From JAMWZF01 sp041628615 (GTDB taxonomy: Bacteria > Pseudomonadota > Alphaproteobacteria > Rhodobacterales > Rhodobacteraceae), in assembly GCA_041628615.1 (NCBI GenBank), contig JBFKOW010000092.1:1-13425 (forward strand): a stretch of DNA of 13,425 nucleotides, given 5' to 3'. The first letter of the stretch is position 1. Each line of letters opens with the position of its first letter. The position numbers and the translations under genes were made by a program. Shown piece by piece: positions 1 through 8,183 of the stretch. The notes below the pieces were generated by a model. It did not search any database and was not told the DNA's origin. It was given only the letters and a program-made list of their open reading frames with translations.

Positions 1-258
1 CCGATCTCGTCCACCAAGTCGATGACCGGCCATTCGCAGGGCGCGACCGGGGCGCAGGAGGCGATCTACTGCCTGCTCATGCTGCGCGACGATTTCATCG
101 CCCCGTCGATCAACGTCGAGACCCTGGACCCGGCGCTGAACCCCGGCGAGATCGCGACCGGACTGGTCGAGTCCGCGGGCCTCGACACCGTGATGACCAA
201 TTCCTTCGGCTTCGGCGGGACCAACGGCTCGATGCTGTTGTCGCGCTACCGCGACTAG
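1..258 (+). CDS. fabB: Beta-ketoacyl-ACP synthase I, 3' end (partial)
   Basis: This is the last 85 codons of a ketoacyl-ACP synthase, open from the left edge in frame 1. The enzyme condenses malonyl-ACP with acyl-ACP in type II fatty acid elongation in the cytoplasm. The fragment opens with the segment carrying the catalytic lysine (S-T-K-S at residues 4-7) followed by M-T-G-H, whose histidine belongs to the Cys-His-His triad. It ends with the conserved F-G-F-G-G-T-N loop. The wording I-S-S-T-K-S-x-T-G-H and F-I-A-P-S-I-N fits FabB better than FabF. The active-site cysteine lies off the window. The stop is 11 bp before fabI, so the two are almost surely co-transcribed; in related bacteria fabA usually comes first. 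Confidence 0.93.
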   Translation, partial: PISSTKSMTGHSQGATGAQEAIYCLLMLRDDFIAPSINVETLDPALNPGEIATGLVESAGLDTVMTNSFGFGGTNGSMLLSRYRD

Positions 259-269
259 GGGGGACGGCG

Positions 270-1058
270 ATGACGATCACTCTGGAGGGAAAGCGCGGCC
301 TCGTCATGGGGGTCGCCAACGAGCGTTCGATCGCATGGGGCATCGCAAGGGCGATGCACGGGGCGGGAGCGGACCTGGCCTTTTCCTACCAGGGCGAGGC
401 GCTGGAGAAGCGCGTCCGGCCGCTGGCCGAGAGCGTGGGGAGCGATTTCCTCGTCGAGGCGGACGTCACCGACGATGCCCTGATGGATGCCTGTTTCGCG
501 GCGATCGCCGAGCGCTGGGGCCGGCTCGACTTCGTGGTCCATGCCATCGCCTTCTCGGACAAGACCGAGCTGACCGGCCGGTTCGTGAACACCAGCCGGG
601 ACAACTTCACCCACTCGCTGAACATCTCGTGCTACTCGTTCATCGACGTCGCCCGGCGCGCCGTGCCGCTGATGACCGAGGGCGGCTGCCTGCTGACCCT
701 GACCTACCAAGGCAGCCAGAAGGTGATCCCCTACTACAACGTGATGGGCGTGGCCAAGGCGGCGCTGGAGGCCACCACCCGCTATCTCGCCAACGACCTC
801 GGGCCGCAGGGAATCCGGGTCAACGCGCTCAGCCCGGGGCCGATGAAGACCCTCGCCGGCGCGGCGATCGGCGGCGCGCGCAAGACCTTCAAGCATACCG
901 AGCAGAACGCCCCGCTGCGGGCCAACGCCACGCTGGAAGCGGTCGGCGGCACCGCGGTCTGGCTCGCCTCGGAGGCCGGCGCCTGCACCACCGGCGAGAT
1001 CGTCCACGTCGACGGCGGCTACCACGTGATCGGGATGCCGCAGCCCGAGACCCTCTGA
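270..1058 (+). CDS. fabI: Enoyl-[acyl-carrier-protein] reductase (NADH)
   Basis: This 262-residue protein is the normal length for FabI, which reduces trans-2-enoyl-ACP to acyl-ACP with NADH as the last step of each fatty acid elongation cycle. It is a short-chain dehydrogenase-fold protein. The N-terminal nucleotide loop is the FabI-type G-V-A-N-E-R-S-I-A-W (residues 14-23). Catalytic residues are in the expected places: Y146 (T-Y-Q-G), Y156 (Y-Y-N-V-M-G) and K163, which gives the FabI-specific Y-x6-K spacing rather than the usual SDR Y-x3-K. S-P-G-P-M-K-T-L at 188-195 is the conserved loop after the active site. The ATG at 270 is preceded by a run of six G (258-263) suited as a ribosome binding site. 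It closes the fabB-fabI unit and is followed by an intergenic double hairpin. Confidence 0.96.
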   Translation: MTITLEGKRGLVMGVANERSIAWGIARAMHGAGADLAFSYQGEALEKRVRPLAESVGSDFLVEADVTDDALMDACFAAIAERWGRLDFVVHAIAFSDKTELTGRFVNTSRDNFTHSLNISCYSFIDVARRAVPLMTEGGCLLTLTYQGSQKVIPYYNVMGVAKAALEATTRYLANDLGPQGIRVNALSPGPMKTLAGAAIGGARKTFKHTEQNAPLRANATLEAVGGTAVWLASEAGACTTGEIVHVDGGYHVIGMPQPETL

Positions 1059-1065
1059 GGTCTCG

Positions 1066-1079
1066 CCGCCCCGTGGCGG
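1066..1079 (+). terminator. Short GC hairpin after fabI
   Basis: A perfect 5-bp stem (CCGCC/GGCGG) with a CCGT loop begins 7 bases after the fabI stop. There is no T-run. It may contribute to 3'-end formation together with the two hairpins of the following element, but alone it is weak evidence for a terminator. Confidence 0.3.
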
Positions 1080-1089
1080 GGTTGGCCGG

Positions 1090-1155
1090 AGGGGCGCTGC
1101 CCCTCTTGGCCCCGATGGGGCCAATTCACCCGGGGATACTTGCGGTCCGAAGAAG
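1090..1155 (+). repeat. Intergenic double-hairpin element, copy 1 (3' of fabI)
   Basis: Three parts occur in order. Hairpin 1 is AGGGGC-GCT-GCCCCT (1090-1104). Hairpin 2 is GGCCCC-GAT-GGGGCC (1108-1122), flanked by TT and AA that extend the stem. A conserved tail (about 1129-1155) ends GGTCCGAAGAAG. The same arrangement recurs in inverted orientation at 8119-8176 after nadE. In both places the element begins shortly after a stop codon and reads in the same direction as the upstream gene. I recall similar elements being frequent at 3' ends in Rhodobacterales, but cannot verify this here. A role in termination or mRNA 3' stability is an inference; there is no T-tract. Confidence 0.7.
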
Positions 1156-1227
1156 GGCCGGGGCCCGCGCGGCCGGGCCGCCCGCGGGCCTTGACGGCGC
1201 GCGGCGGCGGGCGCGATGAAGGCCGCC

Positions 1228-3642
<2,415 letters not shown>

Positions 3643-3652
3643 TCCCGACCGG

Positions 3653-4603
3653 TCAGTCCAAGGCCGTCACAGGGCTGTCGTCGAACAGCCGGGCGGCGTC
3701 CTCGGGGTAGCAGAGCTGGGTCCCTTCGGTCATCACGGCGGCGGAGGCCGCGGCGGAGCCGTGCTGCAAGGCCAGCTCCAGCGACTTGCCTTCCGCCAGC
3801 GCCTTGACGAAGCCGCCGACGAAGCTGTCCCCGGCGCCGACCCGGCTGCGGACCGTGACGCTTGCGGCGGCGACATGAAGCCTGCGGCTGTCGTCGGCCA
3901 TCACCGACCCGTCGGCGCCCCGGGCGACGATCACCCAGCGGGCCGCGCCGCGCCGCACGAGGGCGGAGGCGAAGGCGGCGCTGTCGGCGCGGGACGGCAG
4001 CGGCCGGCGGGCGAGATCCTCGGCCTCGTGCTGGTCCATCCGCAGCACCAGCGGCGGCTCGTCCTGTCCGGCCGCGAGGTGGGCGAGCGCCGGGCCGGAG
4101 GTATCGAGGATGACCTCCACCGCGGATCCCCGGAAATCCTCGCAGATCCGCGCATAAAGGTCGGGACCGGCGCCGTTCGGCCCGGACCCGGAGAGCACGA
4201 GGTAGCCCTCCTGCGGCGCCGCCTCGCGGATCGCCCGGCGCACGGCGAGCAGGTCCTCGGTTTCCCATTCCGGCCCCGGCAGCATGAAGCGCAACTGGTC
4301 GCCGTGGCTGAGATCGGTGACGGCCAGGCTCTGCCGGGTCTCGCCCGGCGCCGGGTAGACCACGGTGTCGAGCCCGGCCTTCTGCAGCAGGTGCAGCAGC
4401 GACTGTCCGGTATCGCCGCCCAGTGCGACGAAGGCGCGGGCCTTGCCGCCCAGCTGGGTGATCGCCCGCGCGACGTTGATGCCGCCGCCGCCGGGATCGG
4501 TGACCGGGGGCGCGCAGCGCAGTTTCACGCCGGGCACCACCTCGGAGACCGAGGTGGCGAGGTCCAGCGCCGGGTTCAGGGTGACGGTGAGGATTTCGCG
4601 CAT
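3653..4603 (-). CDS. pfkB: PfkB-family phosphofructokinase (6-phosphofructokinase II-like)
   Basis: This 316-residue ribokinase-fold sugar kinase transfers phosphate from ATP to a hexose phosphate. It resembles E. coli PfkB (Pfk-2) along its whole length: T-L-N-P-A-L-D near the N-terminus, V-K-L-R-C-x-P-P-V-x-D-P-G-G-G-G-I-N-V-A-R-A (26-47), and G-A-G-D-S (256-260), whose aspartate D259 is the expected catalytic base. The usual K-P-N motif before the family glutamate is replaced here by R-M-D (188-190, L-R-M-D-Q-H-E), so exact substrate (fructose-6-P, fructose-1-P or tagatose-6-P) is not settled. I chose ATG 4603, which gives the typical M-R-E-I-L-T-V-T-L-N opening. A GTG at 4639 would add 12 atypical residues. 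It lies 3' of the MBL gene on the same strand, with a terminator-like hairpin between them. Confidence 0.85.
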   Translation of the reverse strand: MREILTVTLNPALDLATSVSEVVPGVKLRCAPPVTDPGGGGINVARAITQLGGKARAFVALGGDTGQSLLHLLQKAGLDTVVYPAPGETRQSLAVTDLSHGDQLRFMLPGPEWETEDLLAVRRAIREAAPQEGYLVLSGSGPNGAGPDLYARICEDFRGSAVEVILDTSGPALAHLAAGQDEPPLVLRMDQHEAEDLARRPLPSRADSAAFASALVRRGAARWVIVARGADGSVMADDSRRLHVAAASVTVRSRVGAGDSFVGGFVKALAEGKSLELALQHGSAAASAAVMTEGTQLCYPEDAARLFDDSPVTALD

Positions 4604-4666
4604 CCGGAGCCTGCGGGTTTGATTGGCGTTAGCGCCCACATACCCGCTCCCCGCCGCGCCGGAAAG

Positions 4667-4694
4667 GCCCCGCCCCGGCCGCCGGGGCCGGGGC
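4667..4694 (-). terminator. Probable Rho-independent terminator of the MBL-fold hydrolase gene
   Basis: Read on the minus strand, about 30 bases after the MBL stop there is a GC stem of some 12 bp with one bulged base and a 3-nt loop. On the plus strand the arms are GCCCCGCCCCGG (4667-4678) and CCGGGG-C-(C)-GGGGC (4682-4694), loop CCG. On the minus strand it is followed by CCTTTCC, a short T-run. It would separate the hydrolase transcript from pfkB, leaving 4604-4666 for a pfkB promoter, where I see no clear -10/-35 pair. Confidence 0.45.
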
Positions 4695-4724
4695 GCGGTC
4701 GGCGGCGGCGCCGCCGGTGCGCGG

Positions 4725-5639
4725 TCAGGCCGGCAGGAGCTGGTAGCTGTGCGGCAGGTAGTGGAACCCGTCGCCGCGGGCCTCGACGAAGCCCAGCGCG
4801 GGGAACGGCATGTGGTAGCCGATCATCGGGATCCGTTCGTCCGCGATCTGACCCAGCACCCGCCGGCGCGCGGCGGCGGCGGCGGCCTTGTCCATGTCGA
4901 AGCGGACCTCCCAGTCGGGCCGGGCCAGCGAATAGACCGGGTGGTTGGCGAGATCGGCGATCAGCATCAGCGCCGCGCCGTCGCTCTCGATCCGGTAGGC
5001 CATGTGGCCGGGGGTGTGGCCGGAGGCGTCGATCGCGGTGATCCCGCCCCGGATGTCGGCGCCCGGGGCGAGGAAGGTCATCCTTTCCGCCAGCGGCCGG
5101 ACCTTCGCCTCGAACCCTTCGTTTTCGGCGGCGGCCCAATGGTCGAACTCGGCCTGCCCGGTGATGTAGGCGGCGTTGGCGAAGGTCTCGGTCCCGGCAT
5201 CGTCGGCGAGCCCGCCGATATGGTCGCCATGCATGTGGGTCAGGACCACGTGGGTGACCTGCTCCGGGGTCTTGCCGGCGGCAGCCAGCGCACCGGTGAT
5301 CCCGGCGGGATTCAGGCCGGTGTCGAACAGGATGGTCTCGCTGCCGGTCTCCACCAGGGTCGGGGTGAAAAAGAACTGCGCCCGGTCGGTGGGCAGGAAG
5401 GCCTCGCGGCTCGCCGCGGCGAACTCCTCGGCGCTCGCGTTCAGCCCGAAGATGGAGTGCGGGTCCTCGCGCTGCGCCGTCCCGGCCAGAAGCGTGGTGA
5501 CGGTGAACTGTCCGAGGTTGAAGGAGCGGGCCTCGCCCATCGGGGCCGCGTGTCCGTCGGCGCGGGCGGCGGCGGGAACGAGGGCGGCGGCGGGCAGTGC
5601 GGCGGCCGAAGCGAGAGCCTGACGGCGGGTGAGCGGCAT
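4725..5639 (-). CDS. Tat-exported MBL-fold metallo-hydrolase
   Basis: This 304-residue metallo-beta-lactamase-fold hydrolase has a twin-arginine leader: T-R-R-Q-A-L at 4-9, an Ala-rich hydrophobic stretch, and a likely cut after A-R-A at residue 27. It should therefore act folded in the periplasm. Metal ligands are complete: T-H-M-H-G-D-H (H135, H137, D139, H140), S-G-H-T-P-G-H (H212), A-D (D229) and Y-H-M-P-F-P (H276), so it should be catalytically competent with two metals. The substrate is unknown; the fold class includes lactonases and other esterases, but nothing here identifies one. The start at ATG 5639 is supported by AAAGGA upstream with good spacing and by placement of the Tat motif; the upstream in-frame extension lacks such a site. 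It appears to be a single-gene unit, with a terminator-like hairpin after it. Confidence 0.88.
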   Translation of the reverse strand: MPLTRRQALASAAALPAAALVPAAARADGHAAPMGEARSFNLGQFTVTTLLAGTAQREDPHSIFGLNASAEEFAAASREAFLPTDRAQFFFTPTLVETGSETILFDTGLNPAGITGALAAAGKTPEQVTHVVLTHMHGDHIGGLADDAGTETFANAAYITGQAEFDHWAAAENEGFEAKVRPLAERMTFLAPGADIRGGITAIDASGHTPGHMAYRIESDGAALMLIADLANHPVYSLARPDWEVRFDMDKAAAAAARRRVLGQIADERIPMIGYHMPFPALGFVEARGDGFHYLPHSYQLLPA

Positions 5640-5848
5640 GGAACATCCTTTCCGGTTGAAAACCATGCGGTTGGACATAGCTCGGACCCGGATGCAGGCG
5701 AGAGTCGGTTCTGTGCGAAAACGCTCGGCGGTTGTGCCGCGATGTGCCAGGCCGGGGGTCGCCGGCGGCAGGCCGTCCGGGGGGCTCCGCCCGTTCGCCC
5801 CTCGGTCCGTCCACCGGACGGTCCGCCGCGCTGCGCGCGGACCGGGGC
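5640..5848. other. 209-bp intergenic region between metallopeptidase and MBL hydrolase
   Basis: The half next to the MBL start (about 5640-5740) is less GC-rich than its surroundings and should hold the MBL promoter; it also contains the ribosome site AAAGGA. I could not pick out a convincing -35/-10 pair. The other half is GC-rich and carries two overlapping inverted repeats just after the metallopeptidase stop. No ORF with recognisable content or RNA gene is visible. Confidence 0.4.
5807..5843 (-). terminator. Overlapping inverted repeats 3' of the metallopeptidase gene
   Basis: Two perfect stems share bases and cannot form together. GGTCCGC (5820-5826) pairs with GCGGACC (5837-5843), and CCGTCC-ACC-GGACGG spans 5807-5821. 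They begin five bases after the metallopeptidase stop on the minus strand. There is no T-run, so factor-independent termination is uncertain. The mutually exclusive pairing could be incidental in DNA this rich in GC. Confidence 0.3.
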
Positions 5849-6247
5849 TCACTCCCACCAGGGGTCGATGGCGGCGATGTCGTCGTCGGACCAGCCGAAA
5901 TGATGGGCGAATTCGTGGACCGTGACATGGGCGACGAGACGCTGCAGGGTCTCGCCCGGCCGGTCGGCCAGCTCCTCGAGGATCGGGCGGCGGAACAGCC
6001 AGACCACGTCGGGGCCGTAGGGCTGGTCGAACTGGCTCTTCTCGGTCAGCGGGATGCCGTCATACATCCCGGTGATCTCGTCGCGCTGGGCCTGCGGGTC
6101 GTCGTCGGGATCGAGCAGGTGATCGGGCAGTTCCTCGGCCACCCGGATCGCGACCTCGGCGGCCAGCCGGGCGAAGGGCGGCGGGAACCCCGCCACCGTC
6201 TCGCGCGCGATCTGTTCGATCCGGTCTGCCGTCGCCTGCCGCCACAT
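5849..6247 (-). CDS. Small zincin-like metallopeptidase family protein (PF06262/DUF1025 type)
   Basis: This 132-residue cytoplasmic protein has no signal peptide or membrane segment. The C-terminal part holds V-T-V-H-E-F-A-H-H-F-G-W-S-D-D (108-122), an H-E-x-x-H zinc motif (H111, E112, H115) with a following acidic residue typical of the minimal zincin family PF06262. The middle segment, Y-G-P-D-V-V-W-L-F-R-R-P-I-L-E-E (77-92), is also characteristic. Peptidase activity has been inferred for the family from the motif; the substrate is not known. ATG 6247 is chosen because M-W-R-Q-A-T-A-D-R resembles the usual family opening, with GCAGGG just upstream. A TTG at 6265 would add six residues. It is divergent from gltX with 71 bp between starts. 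Confidence 0.85.
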   Translation of the reverse strand: MWRQATADRIEQIARETVAGFPPPFARLAAEVAIRVAEELPDHLLDPDDDPQAQRDEITGMYDGIPLTEKSQFDQPYGPDVVWLFRRPILEELADRPGETLQRLVAHVTVHEFAHHFGWSDDDIAAIDPWWE

Positions 6248-6318
6248 GGCCCTGCATATGGACAATCGGGAAGCGCTGTGAAAGAGGCTGCGGGCCCATC
6301 GACAGCCCGGCCGGAGCC
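6248..6318. promoter_or_regulatory. Divergent start region, metallopeptidase / gltX
   Basis: These 71 bp must carry both 5' ends if each gene has its own promoter. GGAG six to seven bases before the gltX ATG is its ribosome site. The only AT-richer patch is around 6255-6264 (CATATGGACA). No -35/-10 pair is convincing on either strand. Confidence 0.35.
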
Positions 6319-7647
6319 ATGACCAGCACCCGTTTCGCCCCCTCGCCCACCGGATACCTGCATATCGGCAACCTGCGCGCCGCGCTGTTCAACCACGCCA
6401 TCGCCCGCAAGGCCGGGGGCACCTTCATCCTGCGGATCGACGACACCGACCCGGAGCGGTCGAAGGAAAGCTATGTCGAGGGGATCCGCGAGGACCTCAC
6501 CTGGCTCGGGCTGACCTGGGACCGGGAGGAACGGCAATCGGCCCGGCTCGACCGCTACGCCGCCGCGCGGGATCGGCTGATCGCGGCGGGCCGGCTCTAC
6601 GAATGCTTCGAGACGCCGACCGAACTGGACCTCAAGCGCAAGAAGCAGCTCAACATGGGCAAGCCGCCGGTCTACGACCGCGCCGCGTTGCACCTGACCG
6701 AGGCGCAGAAGGCGGCCTACCGGGCCGAGGGGCGGACCGGACACTGGCGGTTCAAGCTCGATCAGGAGCGGATCGAGTGGACCGACGGCATCCTCGGCGA
6801 CATCTCGATCGACGCCGCGAGCGTGTCTGACCCGGTGCTGATCCGGGGCGACGGGCAGGTGCTCTACACCTTCGCCTCCTCGGTCGACGACAGCGAGATG
6901 GGGATCACCGACGTGGTGCGCGGGTCGGACCACGTGACCAACACCGCGACCCAGATCCAGATCATCCGGGCGCTGGGCGGCGCGGTGCCCCGCTTCGCGC
7001 ACCATTCGCTGCTCACCGGCCCGCAGGGCGAGGCGCTGTCGAAGCGGCTGGGCACGCTGGCGCTGAGGGACCTGCGGGCGCGGGGGATCGCGCCGATGGC
7101 GATCCTGAGCCTGATGGCGCGGCTCGGCTCCTCCGACCCGGTGGAACTGCGCGAGACGGTGGCGGAAGTCGTCGACGGCTTCGACCTCTCCGCCTTCGGC
7201 GCGGCGCCGACCAAGTTTGATGCCGCCGACCTCGGGCCGCTGACCCACCGCTGGATCGCCGCCCGGCCCTATTCGGCGGTGGCGGACGCGGTGCGCGCCC
7301 TCGGCGTGCCCGACGACATCGCGCCCCGGTTCTGGGAGGTCGTGCGCGAGAACATCGACACGCTGGACGGGATGGAGGCCTGGTGGCGGCTGTTCTCGAC
7401 CGGCGAGGGCGGCGGCCGGGACCTCGACCCCGAAGACCGGGCCTTCGCGGAAACCGCGCTCGGCCTGCTCGGCGAACCACCCTACGACGCCGGCACCTGG
7501 TCGGCCTGGACCGACGCGGTGAAGGCGGCGACCGGGCGCAAGGGCAAGTCGCTGTTCATGCCGCTCCGGGTGGCGGTGACCGGCCGGCAGCGGGGGCCGG
7601 AAATGGCCGACGTGATGGCGCTGATGCAGGTCCGGCCGCGGCTCTGA
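6319..7647 (+). CDS. gltX: Glutamate--tRNA ligase (short GluRS type)
   Basis: Class I aminoacyl-tRNA synthetase that charges tRNA with glutamate using ATP. The 442 residues are shorter than the roughly 470 of E. coli GltX. Visible motifs: A-P-S-P-T-G-Y-L-H-I-G-N-L-R (7-20), containing the HIGH-type signature H-I-G-N; D-D-T-D-P-E-R-S (41-48); W-R-F-K-L-D (143-148); and the KMSKS-type loop E-A-L-S-K-R-L-G (238-245), where the first lysine of the motif is alanine. The region that binds zinc in E. coli (Cys-rich, after G-x-L-Y) has one cysteine only (C96), so no zinc site is expected. Many alphaproteobacteria carry two GluRS genes, and this form is probably one of the pair, charging tRNA-Glu and/or tRNA-Gln for GatCAB. 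GGAG precedes the ATG. Confidence 0.93.
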   Translation: MTSTRFAPSPTGYLHIGNLRAALFNHAIARKAGGTFILRIDDTDPERSKESYVEGIREDLTWLGLTWDREERQSARLDRYAAARDRLIAAGRLYECFETPTELDLKRKKQLNMGKPPVYDRAALHLTEAQKAAYRAEGRTGHWRFKLDQERIEWTDGILGDISIDAASVSDPVLIRGDGQVLYTFASSVDDSEMGITDVVRGSDHVTNTATQIQIIRALGGAVPRFAHHSLLTGPQGEALSKRLGTLALRDLRARGIAPMAILSLMARLGSSDPVELRETVAEVVDGFDLSAFGAAPTKFDAADLGPLTHRWIAARPYSAVADAVRALGVPDDIAPRFWEVVRENIDTLDGMEAWWRLFSTGEGGGRDLDPEDRAFAETALGLLGEPPYDAGTWSAWTDAVKAATGRKGKSLFMPLRVAVTGRQRGPEMADVMALMQVRPRL

Positions 7648-7656
7648 GGCGGAGGC

Positions 7657-8091
7657 TCAGCTCGGCCGCACCGGCCAGCGCGCGTCCAGATCGGCCAGAC
7701 CCCGGCGGATGATCTCCTCGAGAACGCCGATGTCGATATCGGCCAGCCTGGTGACATAGAGGCAGGCCGCGCCCCTCTTGTGCTTGCCCAGCCGGTCGAG
7801 CAGGTCGCCCATCTCCTGGTAGCCCGGCATGATGTAGAGGCTCAGCGCCGCCTTGCGGGGCGAGAACCCGGTGGCCGGCGCGTCGCCCTCCCGGCCGCTG
7901 TCGTAGACATAGTGGTACGACCCGTAGCCGATGATCGACGGCCCCCACATCACCGGCCGCCAGCCGGTGACCCTGCGGAACAGCGCGTCGAGCCGCTGGG
8001 CATCCGCGCGCCGGGTGGCGTGCTCCACCCCGGCGATGAAGGCGGCGGAATCGATCCCGGTCGGCCTGGTCTTGTTCTCGGCATCGGCCAT
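7657..8091 (-). CDS. DUF1801 domain-containing protein
   Basis: This 144-residue soluble protein has no signal or membrane segment. It matches the DUF1801 (YdhG-like) family as I remember it: F-I-A-G-V near residue 18, V-T-G-W-R-P-V-M-W-G-P-S-I-I-G-Y-G (41-57), Y-H-Y-V-Y-D-S-G-R-E-G-D (59-70), F-S-P-R-K (76-80), L-Y-I-M-P-G-Y (85-91) and L-G-K-H-K-R-G-A-A-C-L-Y (101-112). The biochemical role of the family is unknown. The sequence after ATG 8091 has the usual M-A-D-A-E-N-K-T opening, though its upstream ribosome site is weak. Its 3' end meets gltX with 9 bp between stops. It lies 92 bp downstream of nadE on the same strand, with the intergenic element between, so it may be read through from nadE or have its own promoter. 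Confidence 0.85.
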   Translation of the reverse strand: MADAENKTRPTGIDSAAFIAGVEHATRRADAQRLDALFRRVTGWRPVMWGPSIIGYGSYHYVYDSGREGDAPATGFSPRKAALSLYIMPGYQEMGDLLDRLGKHKRGAACLYVTRLADIDIGVLEEIIRRGLADLDARWPVRPS

Positions 8092-8118
8092 GGGAGCAGC
8101 CTAGCACGGCGCCGCGCC

Positions 8119-8176
8119 TTCTTCGGACCCGAGATATCCCGGGGGAGTCGCCGCAGGCGACGGGGGCGGCGCCCCC
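8119..8176 (-). repeat. Intergenic double-hairpin element, copy 2 (3' of nadE)
   Basis: On the minus strand, starting about eight bases after the nadE stop, the order is the same as in copy 1. Hairpin 1 is GGGGGC-GCC-GCCCCC (8176-8162). Hairpin 2 is GTCGCC-TGC-GGCGAC (8161-8147). A tail (about 8145-8119) ends GGTCCGAAGAAG. Stem 2 differs completely from copy 1 in sequence yet stays perfectly paired, while the tail is conserved in sequence. That pattern suggests the hairpins are kept for structure and the tail for sequence. Confidence 0.7.
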
Positions 8177-8183
8177 TGCCCGC

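Noticed and set aside
4604..4639. GTG start for pfkB at 4639
   Set aside because: It would add a 12-residue extension unlike the family, whereas ATG 4603 gives the standard N-terminus.
5740..5848. Possible third copy of the double-hairpin intergenic element (GGGGGGCTCCGCCCG and nearby stems)
   Set aside because: The stems are in a different order and spacing and the diagnostic tail ending GGTCCGAAGAAG is absent.
4576..5928. Minus-strand frame of 450 codons, and a plus-strand frame at 4623-5903, across the MBL hydrolase gene
   Set aside because: Both are arginine/glycine/proline-rich shadows with no domain; the metal ligands and Tat signal lie in the 4725-5639 frame.
6248..6265. TTG start for the metallopeptidase at 6265
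   Set aside because: It adds six residues without family support and uses a rarer start codon; ATG 6247 fits better.
6248..6318. A minus-strand TTTCAC-17-CATATG promoter that would give a leaderless metallopeptidase mRNA
   Set aside because: Both hexamers match the consensus poorly and the spacing fit is likely chance.
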